Below, one piece after another: positions 44,509 to 54,039 of a stretch of DNA of 64,000 nt. The first letter of the stretch is position 1; every line of letters starts with the position of its first letter. The notes beneath the pieces were generated by a model. That model searched no databases. It saw only the letters and a program-made list of their open reading frames with translations, and was not told the DNA's origin. The translations under genes were made by a program, and so were the position numbers. This DNA is from Candidatus Scotarchaeum otlingeri (GTDB lineage Archaea; Thermoproteota; Nitrososphaeria; Geothermarchaeales; JDFR-13): contig MTMA02000006.1 in the NCBI GenBank assembly GCA_002011075.2, forward strand, positions 737,374-801,373, given 5' to 3'.

Positions 44509-46077
44509 CTAAGGCGTCCTAATATGTTTGAATTGTCTACAGACCCATCTATATATGAGGTATATAATTATTAGGTCATAAATTAATACGATAGGAATAA
44601 AGAAGCTTGGATGAAACAGCTCGATAATGAATAAAATAACTATATTTGGAGAAGCGAATATGGCCGCTAGAATATAGGAAGCTAAGATGATCATCATATA
44701 ATCAGCTGAGAATGAATCATAAGTTGCTTTTCCATATCTAAATTCAAGTCCATACGTAAATAATGTTGTTAAAACCGCAAGCGTAATAAAGAGAATAGCA
44801 TATATAATAATATATATAAGAGATATATATATCGACATTATCATTATTATCACTAAAGGAATCAATAGACTGATCACTGCCGTATTGAAAACCAAGGCTT
44901 TAATGTATTCACCATAGTCTGAATCGCTTGCGATCAATATCCACAAATTTTTCTTATCTGTAAGCCTCCATCTTTCTATAATTATGCTTGGAGAAAAAAT
45001 AACGAAGAAAACGGTACTGCCGCCTATAGCCATTACATAATCCAGTTCAGACTTAAACTCACCCTTTAATATCATAAGAAATATAATCACCGAATATATC
45101 AGCGAGATCAAAAAGAGATTTAGCAGGGTCCCATCCCTGACTATTCTAGCAAGCTCCTTAGTCAAATGAGCCTTGAATAATGTCCCTTCTGTATCCACCT
45201 TAATAACTTCCCTCCAAAATTTATATTTCAGTCCTAGTACGGGACGAAGCTTTCTCTCAGAAAAACCTCCAAATACACCTATTGTAGTAGGCTCTAATTT
45301 AGGGAAATAATTTTCATTGGTTAGTCTATACCATGGCAATAACCCTATAATAATATAAACGATCATGACAGGGATATAGATGAACTTCATATTGGCTGAA
45401 TATAATACATCAATTATGATATAGGTCGGGAAGAGAATACTTAAATAATCAATTGATAATCCCAAGAGTTCTATGACAGGTAGAAGCGATAATACTGCTA
45501 TTATAATTAATATCAATGTTGTTAAGAACTGTGTTTTCCTATAGAGAATATATAATATTTGTCCATATATCACCATTATAAATACGAATAACTCAAACAG
45601 GATGATTAACCAGAATAATAAGACTGGGTCCATCGTAACGAGGATTGATGATGAATAGGATAAAAATGCCAGGTATACTATATTTAATATTATTACTTGA
45701 TATAATGCTTCAGCGGTAGCATATTCTCTAAACTTGATAGGCAGAGAGAAAATAAAGTCTATATCGGCTTCGGTCGCTGTATAAGCGGTCTTTAGACTAA
45801 ATAACAATGTACCTAAGAATACAAGTGAGAGCACTAATGTTGATAAGTCATAAACAAACTCCATCCTTCCATAGTACTCTATATCAATTGGCATTGTATT
45901 ATCTGAAGCATTAATTATGGCACTTACATATTCCTTATAAGAGATCCCAAGTGTATAGCCAAAAAATATTATGGATATCATCATCCAAAATAGGAAAAAG
46001 GCCGCTATCTTTGTTTTCCTTATAGATGAAAAATATTCAATGAGTTTCAGCTTAAAGAGTGTAAAGGTATTATTCAT
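44509..46077 (-). CDS. ABC-2-type transporter permease
   Basis: 522-residue polytopic membrane protein with about 10-12 hydrophobic segments, starting with one at residues 23-45. Its two halves flank a hydrophilic loop at about 255-300. Pairing with the ATPase 16 bases upstream indicates an exporter of the ABC-2/NatAB-like class. Neither chain gives the substrate; lipids, drugs, Na+ or peptides are all possible. It converges with sdhB (4-base gap) and has unremarkable codon use. Confidence 0.7.
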   Translation of the reverse strand: MNNTFTLFKLKLIEYFSSIRKTKIAAFFLFWMMISIIFFGYTLGISYKEYVSAIINASDNTMPIDIEYYGRMEFVYDLSTLVLSLVFLGTLLFSLKTAYTATEADIDFIFSLPIKFREYATAEALYQVIILNIVYLAFLSYSSSILVTMDPVLLFWLIILFELFVFIMVIYGQILYILYRKTQFLTTLILIIIAVLSLLPVIELLGLSIDYLSILFPTYIIIDVLYSANMKFIYIPVMIVYIIIGLLPWYRLTNENYFPKLEPTTIGVFGGFSERKLRPVLGLKYKFWREVIKVDTEGTLFKAHLTKELARIVRDGTLLNLFLISLIYSVIIFLMILKGEFKSELDYVMAIGGSTVFFVIFSPSIIIERWRLTDKKNLWILIASDSDYGEYIKALVFNTAVISLLIPLVIIMIMSIYISLIYIIIYAILFITLAVLTTLFTYGLEFRYGKATYDSFSADYMMIILASYILAAIFASPNIVILFIIELFHPSFFIPIVLIYDLIIIYLIYRWVCRQFKHIRTP

Positions 46078-46093
46078 ATCCTTAGTATCCCCG

Positions 46094-46888
46094 CTAATAT
46101 GAGGATTTTGTGTTCTCCCTAAGCTTATTAAAATTATCTATTTCACTAACAAGCTTGAGAAAAACATCTTCGAGAGATGAGTTCACTCCTGTCTCTGCCA
46201 ATGTCTTTAGCTGTTCGAGGGTCCCGGTTCCAAGATTCTCCCCTTGATGAATAATAGTAACTCTATCACACATCCTCTCAGCTGTATCCAGTATATGTGT
46301 AGAGATAAGTATACTATGTCCCTCATTTACCCATTCAACCAAAATATCCTTAACTATCTTTTGTCCCATCGGGTCTATCCCTAGAAACGGTTCATCAAGA
46401 ATTAGTAATATGGGTTTAGCGATCATAGAAGCAATTACAGCTACCTTCTGTTTCATACCCTTGGATAAATCAGCTATTATACTCTTTCTCTTTGCCTGTA
46501 GTTCAAATATATCTAAATAATACTCAATTCTCTCCAAAATCTTAGTTCTAGACATTCCCCTAAGCTTACCTACGTAACTTATGAATTCCTCCACAGTAAG
46601 ATACAAAGGGAGATTTGGATATTCAGGCAGATATCCGATATACTTCTTATATTCAACAGGATCTTCATCTATATCTCTACCCATAACCTTTATTATACCC
46701 TTATCTTTCTGGAGCAATCCAACAATTATTTTCAATGTAGTAGTTTTTCCGGCGCCATTAGGCCCTAGTAATCCATGGACCTCTCCTTTTCTAACTCTCA
46801 GGTCTAATCCCCTAAGTGCTATAGTTCCATCATAACTCTTCCACAAATTATTAATTTCTAATGGAAACTCTATGTTATCACTGAACAA
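46094..46888 (-). CDS. ABC transporter ATP-binding protein, ABC-2 exporter type
   Basis: 264-residue ABC ATPase. Walker A GLLGPNGAGKTTTL, Q-loop GYLPEYPNLPLYLTVEE, signature DLSKGMKQKVAVI and Walker B LILDEPFLGIDPMGQ are in place, then the H-loop STHILDTAERMCDRV. The signature is LSKGMKQ, the variant seen in daunorubicin/NatA-like exporters. TTG 46888 is chosen because GGAGGT at 46896-46901 is seven bases upstream; the GTG at 46903 lies inside that site. It is the first gene of the pair with the permease. Divergent from nth. Confidence 0.85.
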   Translation of the reverse strand: MFSDNIEFPLEINNLWKSYDGTIALRGLDLRVRKGEVHGLLGPNGAGKTTTLKIIVGLLQKDKGIIKVMGRDIDEDPVEYKKYIGYLPEYPNLPLYLTVEEFISYVGKLRGMSRTKILERIEYYLDIFELQAKRKSIIADLSKGMKQKVAVIASMIAKPILLILDEPFLGIDPMGQKIVKDILVEWVNEGHSILISTHILDTAERMCDRVTIIHQGENLGTGTLEQLKTLAETGVNSSLEDVFLKLVSEIDNFNKLRENTKSSY

Positions 46889-46975
46889 TTTATGTACCTC
46901 CACGTTTTATATCCATTCAATGGATAAATAATTAGTTGACCTAAATAAAATCTTAAAGTTATCATGGTGGTATAA

Positions 46976-47665
46976 ATGGCTAAAAATCCTGAATGGGCAA
47001 AAAACTTGATAGACATTCTATCACAACATATTCATATAGATAGAGAAAGATTTATAAGCCTGAGAGCACTTGAGGGAAAAGACTCATTCAAATTATTAAT
47101 TGCCACTATATTATCCCAAAATACAAATGATAAAAACTCCATTCGTGCCTACATGGAATTGGAGAAAAATATAGGTATAGAGCCTAGGAAGCTGATGGAC
47201 GCTTCTTTGAAAGATATAATAAGAGCTATAAAGGTAGGTGGACTATATAGGAATAAGGCTAGGGCCATCAAAGAAATATCAAAAATAATATTAGAAAAAT
47301 ATGGTGGCGATATAAGTAGGATACTTAAGTTGGACCTTGAAAAAGCAAGAAATGAACTCTTATCACTTCCAAATGTAGGTCCCAAAACAGCAGACATACT
47401 GTTATTGTTCATAGCTGGACATCCAGTTTTTCCGGTTGATACTCACATATTACGTATTACTAGAAGGATAGGTCTTGTGGAACGCGCAACTTATAAAGAA
47501 GTTTCTGAAAGATGGAAAGAGCTTCTTCCTCAATCTAAGTATATGGAGGCCCATCATCTTCTTATCGCGTTAGGTAGGAAGATATGTCAAGCGAGAAAAC
47601 CAGTATGTAGCAGATGTCCAATAAATAATCTATGTGATTACTATAAGGAGTTGTATCAACGGTAG
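46976..47665 (+). CDS. nth: Endonuclease III
   Basis: DNA glycosylase and AP lyase for oxidised pyrimidines. 229 residues with helix-hairpin-helix LPNVGPKTADILLLF near 134-148, whose Lys is the catalytic one, and the catalytic Asp in PVDTHILRI near 157. The [4Fe-4S] loop is CQARKPVCSRCPINNLC (C-x6-C-x2-C-x5-C). GGTGG precedes ATG 46976. Its 3' end overlaps the convergent radical SAM gene by 10 bases. Confidence 0.93.
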   Translation: MAKNPEWAKNLIDILSQHIHIDRERFISLRALEGKDSFKLLIATILSQNTNDKNSIRAYMELEKNIGIEPRKLMDASLKDIIRAIKVGGLYRNKARAIKEISKIILEKYGGDISRILKLDLEKARNELLSLPNVGPKTADILLLFIAGHPVFPVDTHILRITRRIGLVERATYKEVSERWKELLPQSKYMEAHHLLIALGRKICQARKPVCSRCPINNLCDYYKELYQR

Positions 47666-48732
47666 AATAATACATCGCCAGTTAAGAATACTTGATAACC
47701 GCATTTAATGCATCTTTTATTTATAAGCTTTACATCGCGCACTTTATTACCTTTCCTATATATAATTAACTCGTTGCATTTCGGGCAATATGTAGACTCA
47801 TATTTAGGGTCCCATATATTCCCTATATATACATATTTCAAACCTCTGTCTTTAGCTATTTGGTAGAAAAGAGAAAGTAGACTTAAAGATGTACTTTCTT
47901 CTCTATATTTGTATGCAGGATAATATCTATTAATATGAAGTGGAACATCCACTCCCAGCTTCTGAATGTGATGATCCAATATCCAATTAAAGCAGTCTAG
48001 ATCATCATTAAATCCAGGAACAACCAGATAGACCATCTCGACGTGCACACCGTTTTTAAGGAATAGCTCGGCGTTTCTGAACATTACCAAGGGGTTTACT
48101 CCCCTCAACTCTTTCCTGTGAGATTGAGGGCACCCCTTGATGTCTATATTAAGACCATCTAATCCAGCGTCGATGAGAGCTTTACATGCCTCTTTACTCA
48201 TATATCCATTGCTTACAATAGTCGTATATAATCCTTCTCTCTTCGCTAAAATGAAAACATCCAACAAATATTGTAGGTGGATAGTTGGCTCATTAAAGCT
48301 GGCGCAGACCCCATCGTCACGCCGCTGAACAGCCGCCTTTACCAATCTAACGGGATCTATATACCCTAGTCTGTCACCTGATGGCTTAGACATGCTTAGA
48401 TGATAATTTTGGCACCATGGGCAGTGTAGGTTACACCCCCATCCTGAAAATGTCAATGCTGTACTATTAGGATAAAAATGATATAATGGTTTTATCTCGA
48501 TAGGCCTGCTTTCCACAGCACTTATATAGCCGTATCCTACATCAATCAACTTTCCATCTTCATTTGCATAATCTCCACATATCCCTGTATACCCTGGAGG
48601 AATGTAACATTTACGTTCACAGACCCTGCAGATTATGATTCTACGTTTATATTCTTTATAGAAGGAGGTTGATACTAATTTCCTATAAGGATATCTATCA
48701 ATATTTATGGGTAGATATCTATTCTCAGACAC
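47656..48732 (-). CDS. AmmeMemoRadiSam-system radical SAM enzyme (AmrS-like)
   Basis: 358 residues. N-terminal CRVCERKC (C35, C38, C42) and C52, then the radical SAM motif C100-x3-C104-x2-C107 (GCNLHCPWC), FNEPTIHLQYL near 146-156, and LDGLNIDIKG near 191-200. A C-terminal zinc ribbon CPKC...CIKCGYQV ends the protein. This layout is typical of the AmmeMemoRadiSam radical SAM protein, which is usually found with AMMECR1 and Memo family proteins of unknown function. Neither partner is in this window. It is not a pyruvate-formate lyase activase: no PFL is near. Start GTG 48732. Confidence 0.82.
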   Translation of the reverse strand: MSENRYLPINIDRYPYRKLVSTSFYKEYKRRIIICRVCERKCYIPPGYTGICGDYANEDGKLIDVGYGYISAVESRPIEIKPLYHFYPNSTALTFSGWGCNLHCPWCQNYHLSMSKPSGDRLGYIDPVRLVKAAVQRRDDGVCASFNEPTIHLQYLLDVFILAKREGLYTTIVSNGYMSKEACKALIDAGLDGLNIDIKGCPQSHRKELRGVNPLVMFRNAELFLKNGVHVEMVYLVVPGFNDDLDCFNWILDHHIQKLGVDVPLHINRYYPAYKYREESTSLSLLSLFYQIAKDRGLKYVYIGNIWDPKYESTYCPKCNELIIYRKGNKVRDVKLINKRCIKCGYQVFLTGDVLFYR

Positions 48733-48879
48733 AATAGATTGAATAACCTAATGAAGATAAATTTATTATATTATCCAAAAATATGTGATGAAATCTGTAT
48801 ATTCATATCATCAAATATTTTCATGAGTATTTATCTTATTATATAGCTGATATTTGTCTCATAGTGATAGGTGCCCCAT

Positions 48880-50316
48880 ATGAGTATCGATGACATATAT
48901 AAGATGATTAGTTCAAGTTCTCAGGCGAATGAAGCGAAGTATATAGAACTCCGCTATGAAGATATCATAACGGAAAACCTTATGTATGTTAACGGACGTG
49001 TCATATCAATAGGAAGTTCAAGGTATAAAGGTTTAGCTATAAGGGTTCTAGTTGGCCACTCCATAGGATTTTCATCAACAGATATAATAGAAAGAACTAA
49101 TATCATTGAAACTTTTAATGAAGCGGTGCGGATGGCTAAAAGTATCGAAGCCAATATCTCCTTATCGGATGAGGAAATAACTGAAGGTAAATATATAGTA
49201 CCCGGCATTAAGACTCATCCAAGCGATATAGAATGGGGAGAAAAACTCAGTTTCATTAAGGATCTATATAATTCAGCTAAAGAACTGTCTATCGCAGTTA
49301 GAGACAGGGAGTTTTGCCCAGTAGACGCCGAGATAAAGAGCATTACTATCAGATATGCATCTCAATATGGAGATATTCACATCATAACATCAGAGGGTAG
49401 AAATACAATATTTAAACCTATTGTGATGGGCACATACATTCAGGTTGTGGCTTCCAGAGACGGTACATTAGGAGATGGTGTAGAGATGGTAGGAGGCAGC
49501 ATAGACTACGGGACTCTAGTTAAAGAGATTGAGAAAGTAAAGTATGATGCGACTTGGAAAGCTGTAGAGAAGACTATTGCATCTCCTCCGCCCGCCGGGT
49601 ATCTACAAACAATTATATATCCTTCTGTAACAGGTCTATTTGCCCATGAAAGTTTTGGGCATATGAGCGAAGGCGACTTTATAGCGTCAAAGTCATCGAC
49701 ATTAGTGGATAAAATCGGTGAGAAGATAGCAAGTGATGTAGTATCTATCATTGACGATGGCACGCCTAGATATCCGACACCGATATATCTTCCAGTAGAT
49801 GATGAAGGTATCGCCACACAGAAAGTATATCTGGTTAAGGATGGAATCGACAATGGATACATTCATAACCGGATAAGTGCCGCTGATTTAGAGACAAGTA
49901 GCACTGGTAATGGGAGAGCGCAAGACTATAGAAATCCCCCGCTAGTTAGAATGAGAAATACCTTCTTTGGACCCGGTGATTGGGATGAGGATGAGATAAT
50001 AAGAGAATCCAGGGAAGGTATAATTGTAGATGGAGATAGAGGTGGCCAAGCCGAACTTGATGGAACTTTCACCTTCTCGGCCTCACGAGGATATATAATA
50101 GAAAATGGCGAGATTAAGAGGCCAATAAGAGATATCGTATTGACCGGTAACATTCTCGAGATGCTTAGATATATAGATGCTGCGGGAAAGAATGTTAGAT
50201 TGTACTCTGCTCCATTTGGCGCATGCGGTAAAGGTTTTCAGAGCGTATTTGTAGGGTTAGGTGGACCTGTTATTAGGGTATCTAGAATGCAGGTGGGTGG
50301 TAAAATTGGAGGTTAA
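48880..50316 (+). CDS. tldD: TldD metalloprotease
   Basis: 478 residues, TldD/PmbA family. The zinc motif HESFGH is at residues 256-261 (HExxxH), in FAHESFGHMSEGDF; the conserved YLPVDDEGIATQKVYLVKDG and SSTGNGRAQDYRNPP blocks are present. ATG 48880 is chosen over GTG 48871 because GGTG lies six bases upstream of the ATG. It overlaps tldE, forming the usual heterodimer pair in which TldD holds the active site. The bacterial pair trims leader peptides such as microcin B17; the archaeal substrate is unknown. Confidence 0.9.
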   Translation: MSIDDIYKMISSSSQANEAKYIELRYEDIITENLMYVNGRVISIGSSRYKGLAIRVLVGHSIGFSSTDIIERTNIIETFNEAVRMAKSIEANISLSDEEITEGKYIVPGIKTHPSDIEWGEKLSFIKDLYNSAKELSIAVRDREFCPVDAEIKSITIRYASQYGDIHIITSEGRNTIFKPIVMGTYIQVVASRDGTLGDGVEMVGGSIDYGTLVKEIEKVKYDATWKAVEKTIASPPPAGYLQTIIYPSVTGLFAHESFGHMSEGDFIASKSSTLVDKIGEKIASDVVSIIDDGTPRYPTPIYLPVDDEGIATQKVYLVKDGIDNGYIHNRISAADLETSSTGNGRAQDYRNPPLVRMRNTFFGPGDWDEDEIIRESREGIIVDGDRGGQAELDGTFTFSASRGYIIENGEIKRPIRDIVLTGNILEMLRYIDAAGKNVRLYSAPFGACGKGFQSVFVGLGGPVIRVSRMQVGGKIGG

Positions 50317-51631
50317 TTTTGAGAAATTAATAAATTATGCTCTTAGGAGTGGTGCTGATGAAGCGGAGATCTTTTATGTCAATAAGATAAGTAAGATGGT
50401 AAAAAGTGAGGGAGAGAATATCCATCCTAAAGCCAGTGTATCGACGGATATATCTATTAGGGTATCTATTGGTAAGAAGGTTGGATCTGTTTTCACTACA
50501 ACAATGGATGAAGATCTATTGAGGGACGAAGTGCATAGGGCGATATCTATAGCTAGAGTGAGTGAAGAGGATAAGTATTGGAATGGTATGCCTGACCCTG
50601 AGAAGCCCATCCATAAGCATTCATCATTTAGTGAGGAGATAGCTTCTTTAGCCATTGATAGATTGATATCAGACTTAGATAGGTTAGTTGATTATGCAAG
50701 AAGAATCGATAGAGATATAAAGCCCTTCGAGTCTTATCTAGCAACTACCATATACACTAAAAAAGTATATAACTCGAGGGGTATGAACATAGACGATAAG
50801 GGAAGTAGCATGGAATTCGTAATAATGATGAAAGGTAAGGATGCGGGCAGAGAGGTGAGTATATACGACTATGATGCTGACACAAAGCCTCTAACTAGGC
50901 GTGAAGAACTAATTGAAGACTTAGCTAGGCGCGTAAAGGCATTATATAAAGCTAAAAAATTAGAGTCGCCTTTAAAGGTCCCCATTATATTCAAGCCTAA
51001 GCCTTTCTCTGAGTTACTATATTTTTCATTTATACGGGCTATTCACGCCAACAATGTGCAAGAGGGTAGATCGCCGCTCAAAAATAAAATAGACACTATA
51101 ATTGCTGATAAGGGTTTGGATATTATCGATGACGGCACTATTCCTTGGGCCTTGGGAACATCAATATACGATGATGAGGGAATACCTAGGAGAAAGACTT
51201 ATATTATAAGCGGTGGGAAATTAAAGGGGTTTATACATAATACATATACAGCTCGTCGAGAGGGTGTATCCAGTACAGGTAATGCTAGTAGACATGGAAT
51301 GATGGTTACCATAGCACACAGCAATATCCTGCTCCAAGGTAAGTCCAGAGAACTCGATAAATTAATATCTGGTATTGATAGGGGTATCTTTGCAGATGGA
51401 TCCTTATTAAATATACATTCAAGTAATTATGTAACTGGCGAGATAAATGGCGTGATATACGAAGCCTATACTATTGAAAATGGGACGATAAGCGATCCCC
51501 TAATGCCCGTAGCATTATCAGGAAGTATTTACGATGCATTTAAGAACATATCACTGGGTAAAAACGCGGTGCAAACAGCCTATAGATTTATTCTCCCCCC
51601 TGTGCTCGTAGATGGCTTAACTGTTGCATAG
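50306..51631 (+). CDS. tldE: TldE (PmbA) subunit
   Basis: 441-residue partner of TldD without the HExxxH motif. It shares DDGTIPWALGTSIYDDEGIP near residues 270-289, FIHNTYTARREGVSSTGNA and the SNYVTGEINGVIYEAY block. TTG 50306 is taken as start since GGTGG lies just before it; the frame is open further upstream inside tldD but without homology. The 11-base overlap with tldD implies coupling. A T-run at 51662-51667 probably ends the operon. Confidence 0.85.
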   Translation: MEVNFEKLINYALRSGADEAEIFYVNKISKMVKSEGENIHPKASVSTDISIRVSIGKKVGSVFTTTMDEDLLRDEVHRAISIARVSEEDKYWNGMPDPEKPIHKHSSFSEEIASLAIDRLISDLDRLVDYARRIDRDIKPFESYLATTIYTKKVYNSRGMNIDDKGSSMEFVIMMKGKDAGREVSIYDYDADTKPLTRREELIEDLARRVKALYKAKKLESPLKVPIIFKPKPFSELLYFSFIRAIHANNVQEGRSPLKNKIDTIIADKGLDIIDDGTIPWALGTSIYDDEGIPRRKTYIISGGKLKGFIHNTYTARREGVSSTGNASRHGMMVTIAHSNILLQGKSRELDKLISGIDRGIFADGSLLNIHSSNYVTGEINGVIYEAYTIENGTISDPLMPVALSGSIYDAFKNISLGKNAVQTAYRFILPPVLVDGLTVA

Positions 51632-51661
51632 CTATAAGATCGAATATAACCCCTAAAAGAA

Positions 51662-51667
51662 TTTTTT
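51662..51667 (+). terminator. T-run after tldE
   Basis: ATTTTTTC, six T in a row, 31 bases after the tldE stop and before the separate start of the next gene; a plausible archaeal T-tract terminator without hairpin. Confidence 0.35.
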
Positions 51668-51718
51668 CTAGAATATTTTCTTTATATTGAAATATCATAA
51701 ATCTATAATTACGTAGAG

Positions 51719-53014
51719 ATGACTAGAGTAAAGTATATTGGCTTAATAATCGTGTCTATACTGTTAATAGTATTGTTAATACCAAATTCATCAGCCTCAT
51801 TAATATCGATAAATAAAAAGTATACAATGGGCAATTATGAATATTCTATTGGGTTTTATAAAGACTTTCCTGCCATAGAAATTGCCACGAAGAATGGAGA
51901 TATAATTAAATTTATTTATTTCATCAAAGGAATAGGTGAAACATTCAATATAATGGATCTAGAATTGTCTACAGAAAAAAGTATAGTTAATTCTACTAAT
52001 CTTATAAACTCGATAGTTCATTGGAAGTCTGGAGATGCTGATTGTAAGGATTGCGTCTATAATAAGGTAGACTCCGCTATAAGTATGATTTGGCGTTCCT
52101 TATCAGATGAAGAGAGGGCATCCACATACTTATCTTTTCAAGATGTAGATTGGAACGTTGAAGGACCGGAGGAGCTCTATGATGAGGATGGAAATCTGGC
52201 GGCGGTTAAGTTTATATTCTTACCTACAGCGGTTGATAACTCCGCGTTCAACTTTATTATTGGAAGGCTTAAGATAGAATTTACAATATTCATCCTAGAT
52301 TCTAAAATCAAAGTATTTGACAGTTATTATTTGGTATCTAGCGGTGACGTAAAACTAAATCTATATATTGATGGGTGGAAATGGGATGTTGCCCAAAGGA
52401 TATTGAAAGAGGTGAATGATATATACACTAACCTGGATTTATCTTTAGGGCTTACCTTATTTACTGAGGCTCTTGGGCCTGCAGAGTCACCCTCACCATC
52501 ACTTGAAATGAGATATTCGATAGTGACAGATGGCTATACCGCGCATATCGATATAATGAGCGAAGAAGAGATTCCACTCGAAAAAGACAGATTATCTTAT
52601 ATGAAAATTGAGAATATAAATGAAATAGGTAAAACCATTTATATCCGATTTATCGAGTCGGCTTATAGAATTAATCATTTGATTAGTGAACAACCGGTAA
52701 TTGTCAGAGTATTTAATCAATTATACAAATCCGAGATATACATTTCTTTTCCCTACTTTGAAAATTCTACTTTGATCTATGATCCAATAATAAGCTTTTA
52801 TCCCCCCTCTCCGGTCATTAGCGTCGATGAGTCTCCTGCTAGAACCGCTTCATACAATGAATTATCGGTAAAGAAACAAGTTGCCCTTATAGAATTAGAG
52901 AGTGAAGAATTCTATATACCCGCTATATCAACAGATATATTGCTCGGGATCCTACTGGCAATTACATTAGTAATCGTCGGCATAGCCATAGGTAAAAAGG
53001 GTATCGATATATAA
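51719..53014 (+). CDS. Predicted surface-anchored protein, unknown function
   Basis: 431 residues. An N-terminal signal peptide (YIGLIIVSILLIVLLIPNSS, then ASL), a large extracellular-looking domain of beta-rich character, and a C-terminal membrane helix near 405-425 (ILLGILLAITLVIVGIAIG) with a short GKKGIDI tail. There is one CKDC pair near residues 109-112. I do not recognise the family. It follows tldE by 87 bases after a T-run and precedes the LD-carboxypeptidase-like gene by 62 bases, on one strand. The exposed domain could be a receptor or part of the cell envelope; nothing more can be said. Confidence 0.7.
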   Translation: MTRVKYIGLIIVSILLIVLLIPNSSASLISINKKYTMGNYEYSIGFYKDFPAIEIATKNGDIIKFIYFIKGIGETFNIMDLELSTEKSIVNSTNLINSIVHWKSGDADCKDCVYNKVDSAISMIWRSLSDEERASTYLSFQDVDWNVEGPEELYDEDGNLAAVKFIFLPTAVDNSAFNFIIGRLKIEFTIFILDSKIKVFDSYYLVSSGDVKLNLYIDGWKWDVAQRILKEVNDIYTNLDLSLGLTLFTEALGPAESPSPSLEMRYSIVTDGYTAHIDIMSEEEIPLEKDRLSYMKIENINEIGKTIYIRFIESAYRINHLISEQPVIVRVFNQLYKSEIYISFPYFENSTLIYDPIISFYPPSPVISVDESPARTASYNELSVKKQVALIELESEEFYIPAISTDILLGILLAITLVIVGIAIGKKGIDI

Positions 53015-53076
53015 TTAATAACGGCTATCTACCCTAATGCAATTCTTATTAGAGCTTATTGTGTAATTAGTATTTG

Positions 53077-54039
53077 ATGAGCAATAATATTATTAGGCCC
53101 CCACGTCTAAAGAATGGTAGTACTATAAAGATTATTGCACCCTCAAGTTTCCCTTACTATCCTCGGTTAAATCTTTCACAAGGAATACAGCTTCTAAGGA
53201 AAATGGGGTTTAGGGTAGTTCTTTCAGATGCATTGAAGAGGGCGATGCAATGGGATTTCTATTCTGCTAGGGACGAGGAGAGGGCAGAAGAAATACACAA
53301 TGCATTTAAAGATGACAAAATAGATGCAATTTTTTGTGCCAGAGGAGGGATAGGCTCTCTAAGGCTAATGCGGTATCTTGATGTAGATATAATTAAGGAG
53401 AACCCTAAAGTCTTTGTTGGATATAGCGATATAACTCCTATTCAAATATACTTGTTCGAAAAAGTCGGCTTAATATCTTTTCAGGGATGGATGCCAGCTG
53501 TCTATCCCTCGAGTAAAGAGGACATTTCAGCTATAGAGAAGAGCATTGAAGTTCTAATGAGAATTTTGGTGGAGGGTGAGGCTATAGAACTAAAGAATCC
53601 ATCAGATGCGCCGCTTATGCAATATGTAAATTATGGAACAGCTGAAGGAAGGATTATAGGAGGAAATATAATCCTATTTACTTTATTAATGTCTACAAAG
53701 TATTCGCCAAAGATTAATAGACGCATCGTTTTTCTTGAGAATATTGAGGAGCATCCTTGGAGAGTGGAAAATTATCTATCCACCTTAGAGTTAACAGGAA
53801 AATTAAGGAGAGCATCAGGCTTCATATTCGGAGAATTTCCAGAACCATCGGCATATGATTATCCCTCGCCTAGTACTATAGAAATCATTATAGACCACTT
53901 CAGGAGAATAGGGAAACCAACAATAATAAATTATGCATGTTGTCATGGTAGATATAAACTACCTATACCTATAGGTGGAAATGTAAAGATTGATACTGAG
54001 GAATTATCTATCCGCTTTATGGAGTCTATGGTTGACTAA
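53077..54039 (+). CDS. S66-family serine peptidase, LD-carboxypeptidase/MccF type
   Basis: 320 residues. Ser nucleophile in FVGYSDITPI near 113-122, Glu in FLENIEEHPW near 224-233, and His in ACCHGRYKLP near 287-296, the S66 Ser-Glu-His triad. CARGGIGSLRLM near 87-98 is also typical. Bacterial members recycle murein peptides or, as MccF, destroy microcin C-type peptide-nucleotides. Archaea lack murein, so an MccF-like detoxifying or peptide-trimming role is likelier. ATG 53077 is used; a TTG precedes it directly. Convergent with the ClC gene (4-base overlap of ends). Confidence 0.85.
   Translation: MSNNIIRPPRLKNGSTIKIIAPSSFPYYPRLNLSQGIQLLRKMGFRVVLSDALKRAMQWDFYSARDEERAEEIHNAFKDDKIDAIFCARGGIGSLRLMRYLDVDIIKENPKVFVGYSDITPIQIYLFEKVGLISFQGWMPAVYPSSKEDISAIEKSIEVLMRILVEGEAIELKNPSDAPLMQYVNYGTAEGRIIGGNIILFTLLMSTKYSPKINRRIVFLENIEEHPWRVENYLSTLELTGKLRRASGFIFGEFPEPSAYDYPSPSTIEIIIDHFRRIGKPTIINYACCHGRYKLPIPIGGNVKIDTEELSIRFMESMVD

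Noticed and set aside
48785-48850. Possible box C/D sRNA: GTGATGA, CTGA 55 bases later, and a 5-bp AAATA/TATTT terminal stem
   Set aside because: All parts are AT-rich and short, no credible D'/C' pair lies inside, and it overlaps the tldD promoter region; chance is a sufficient explanation.
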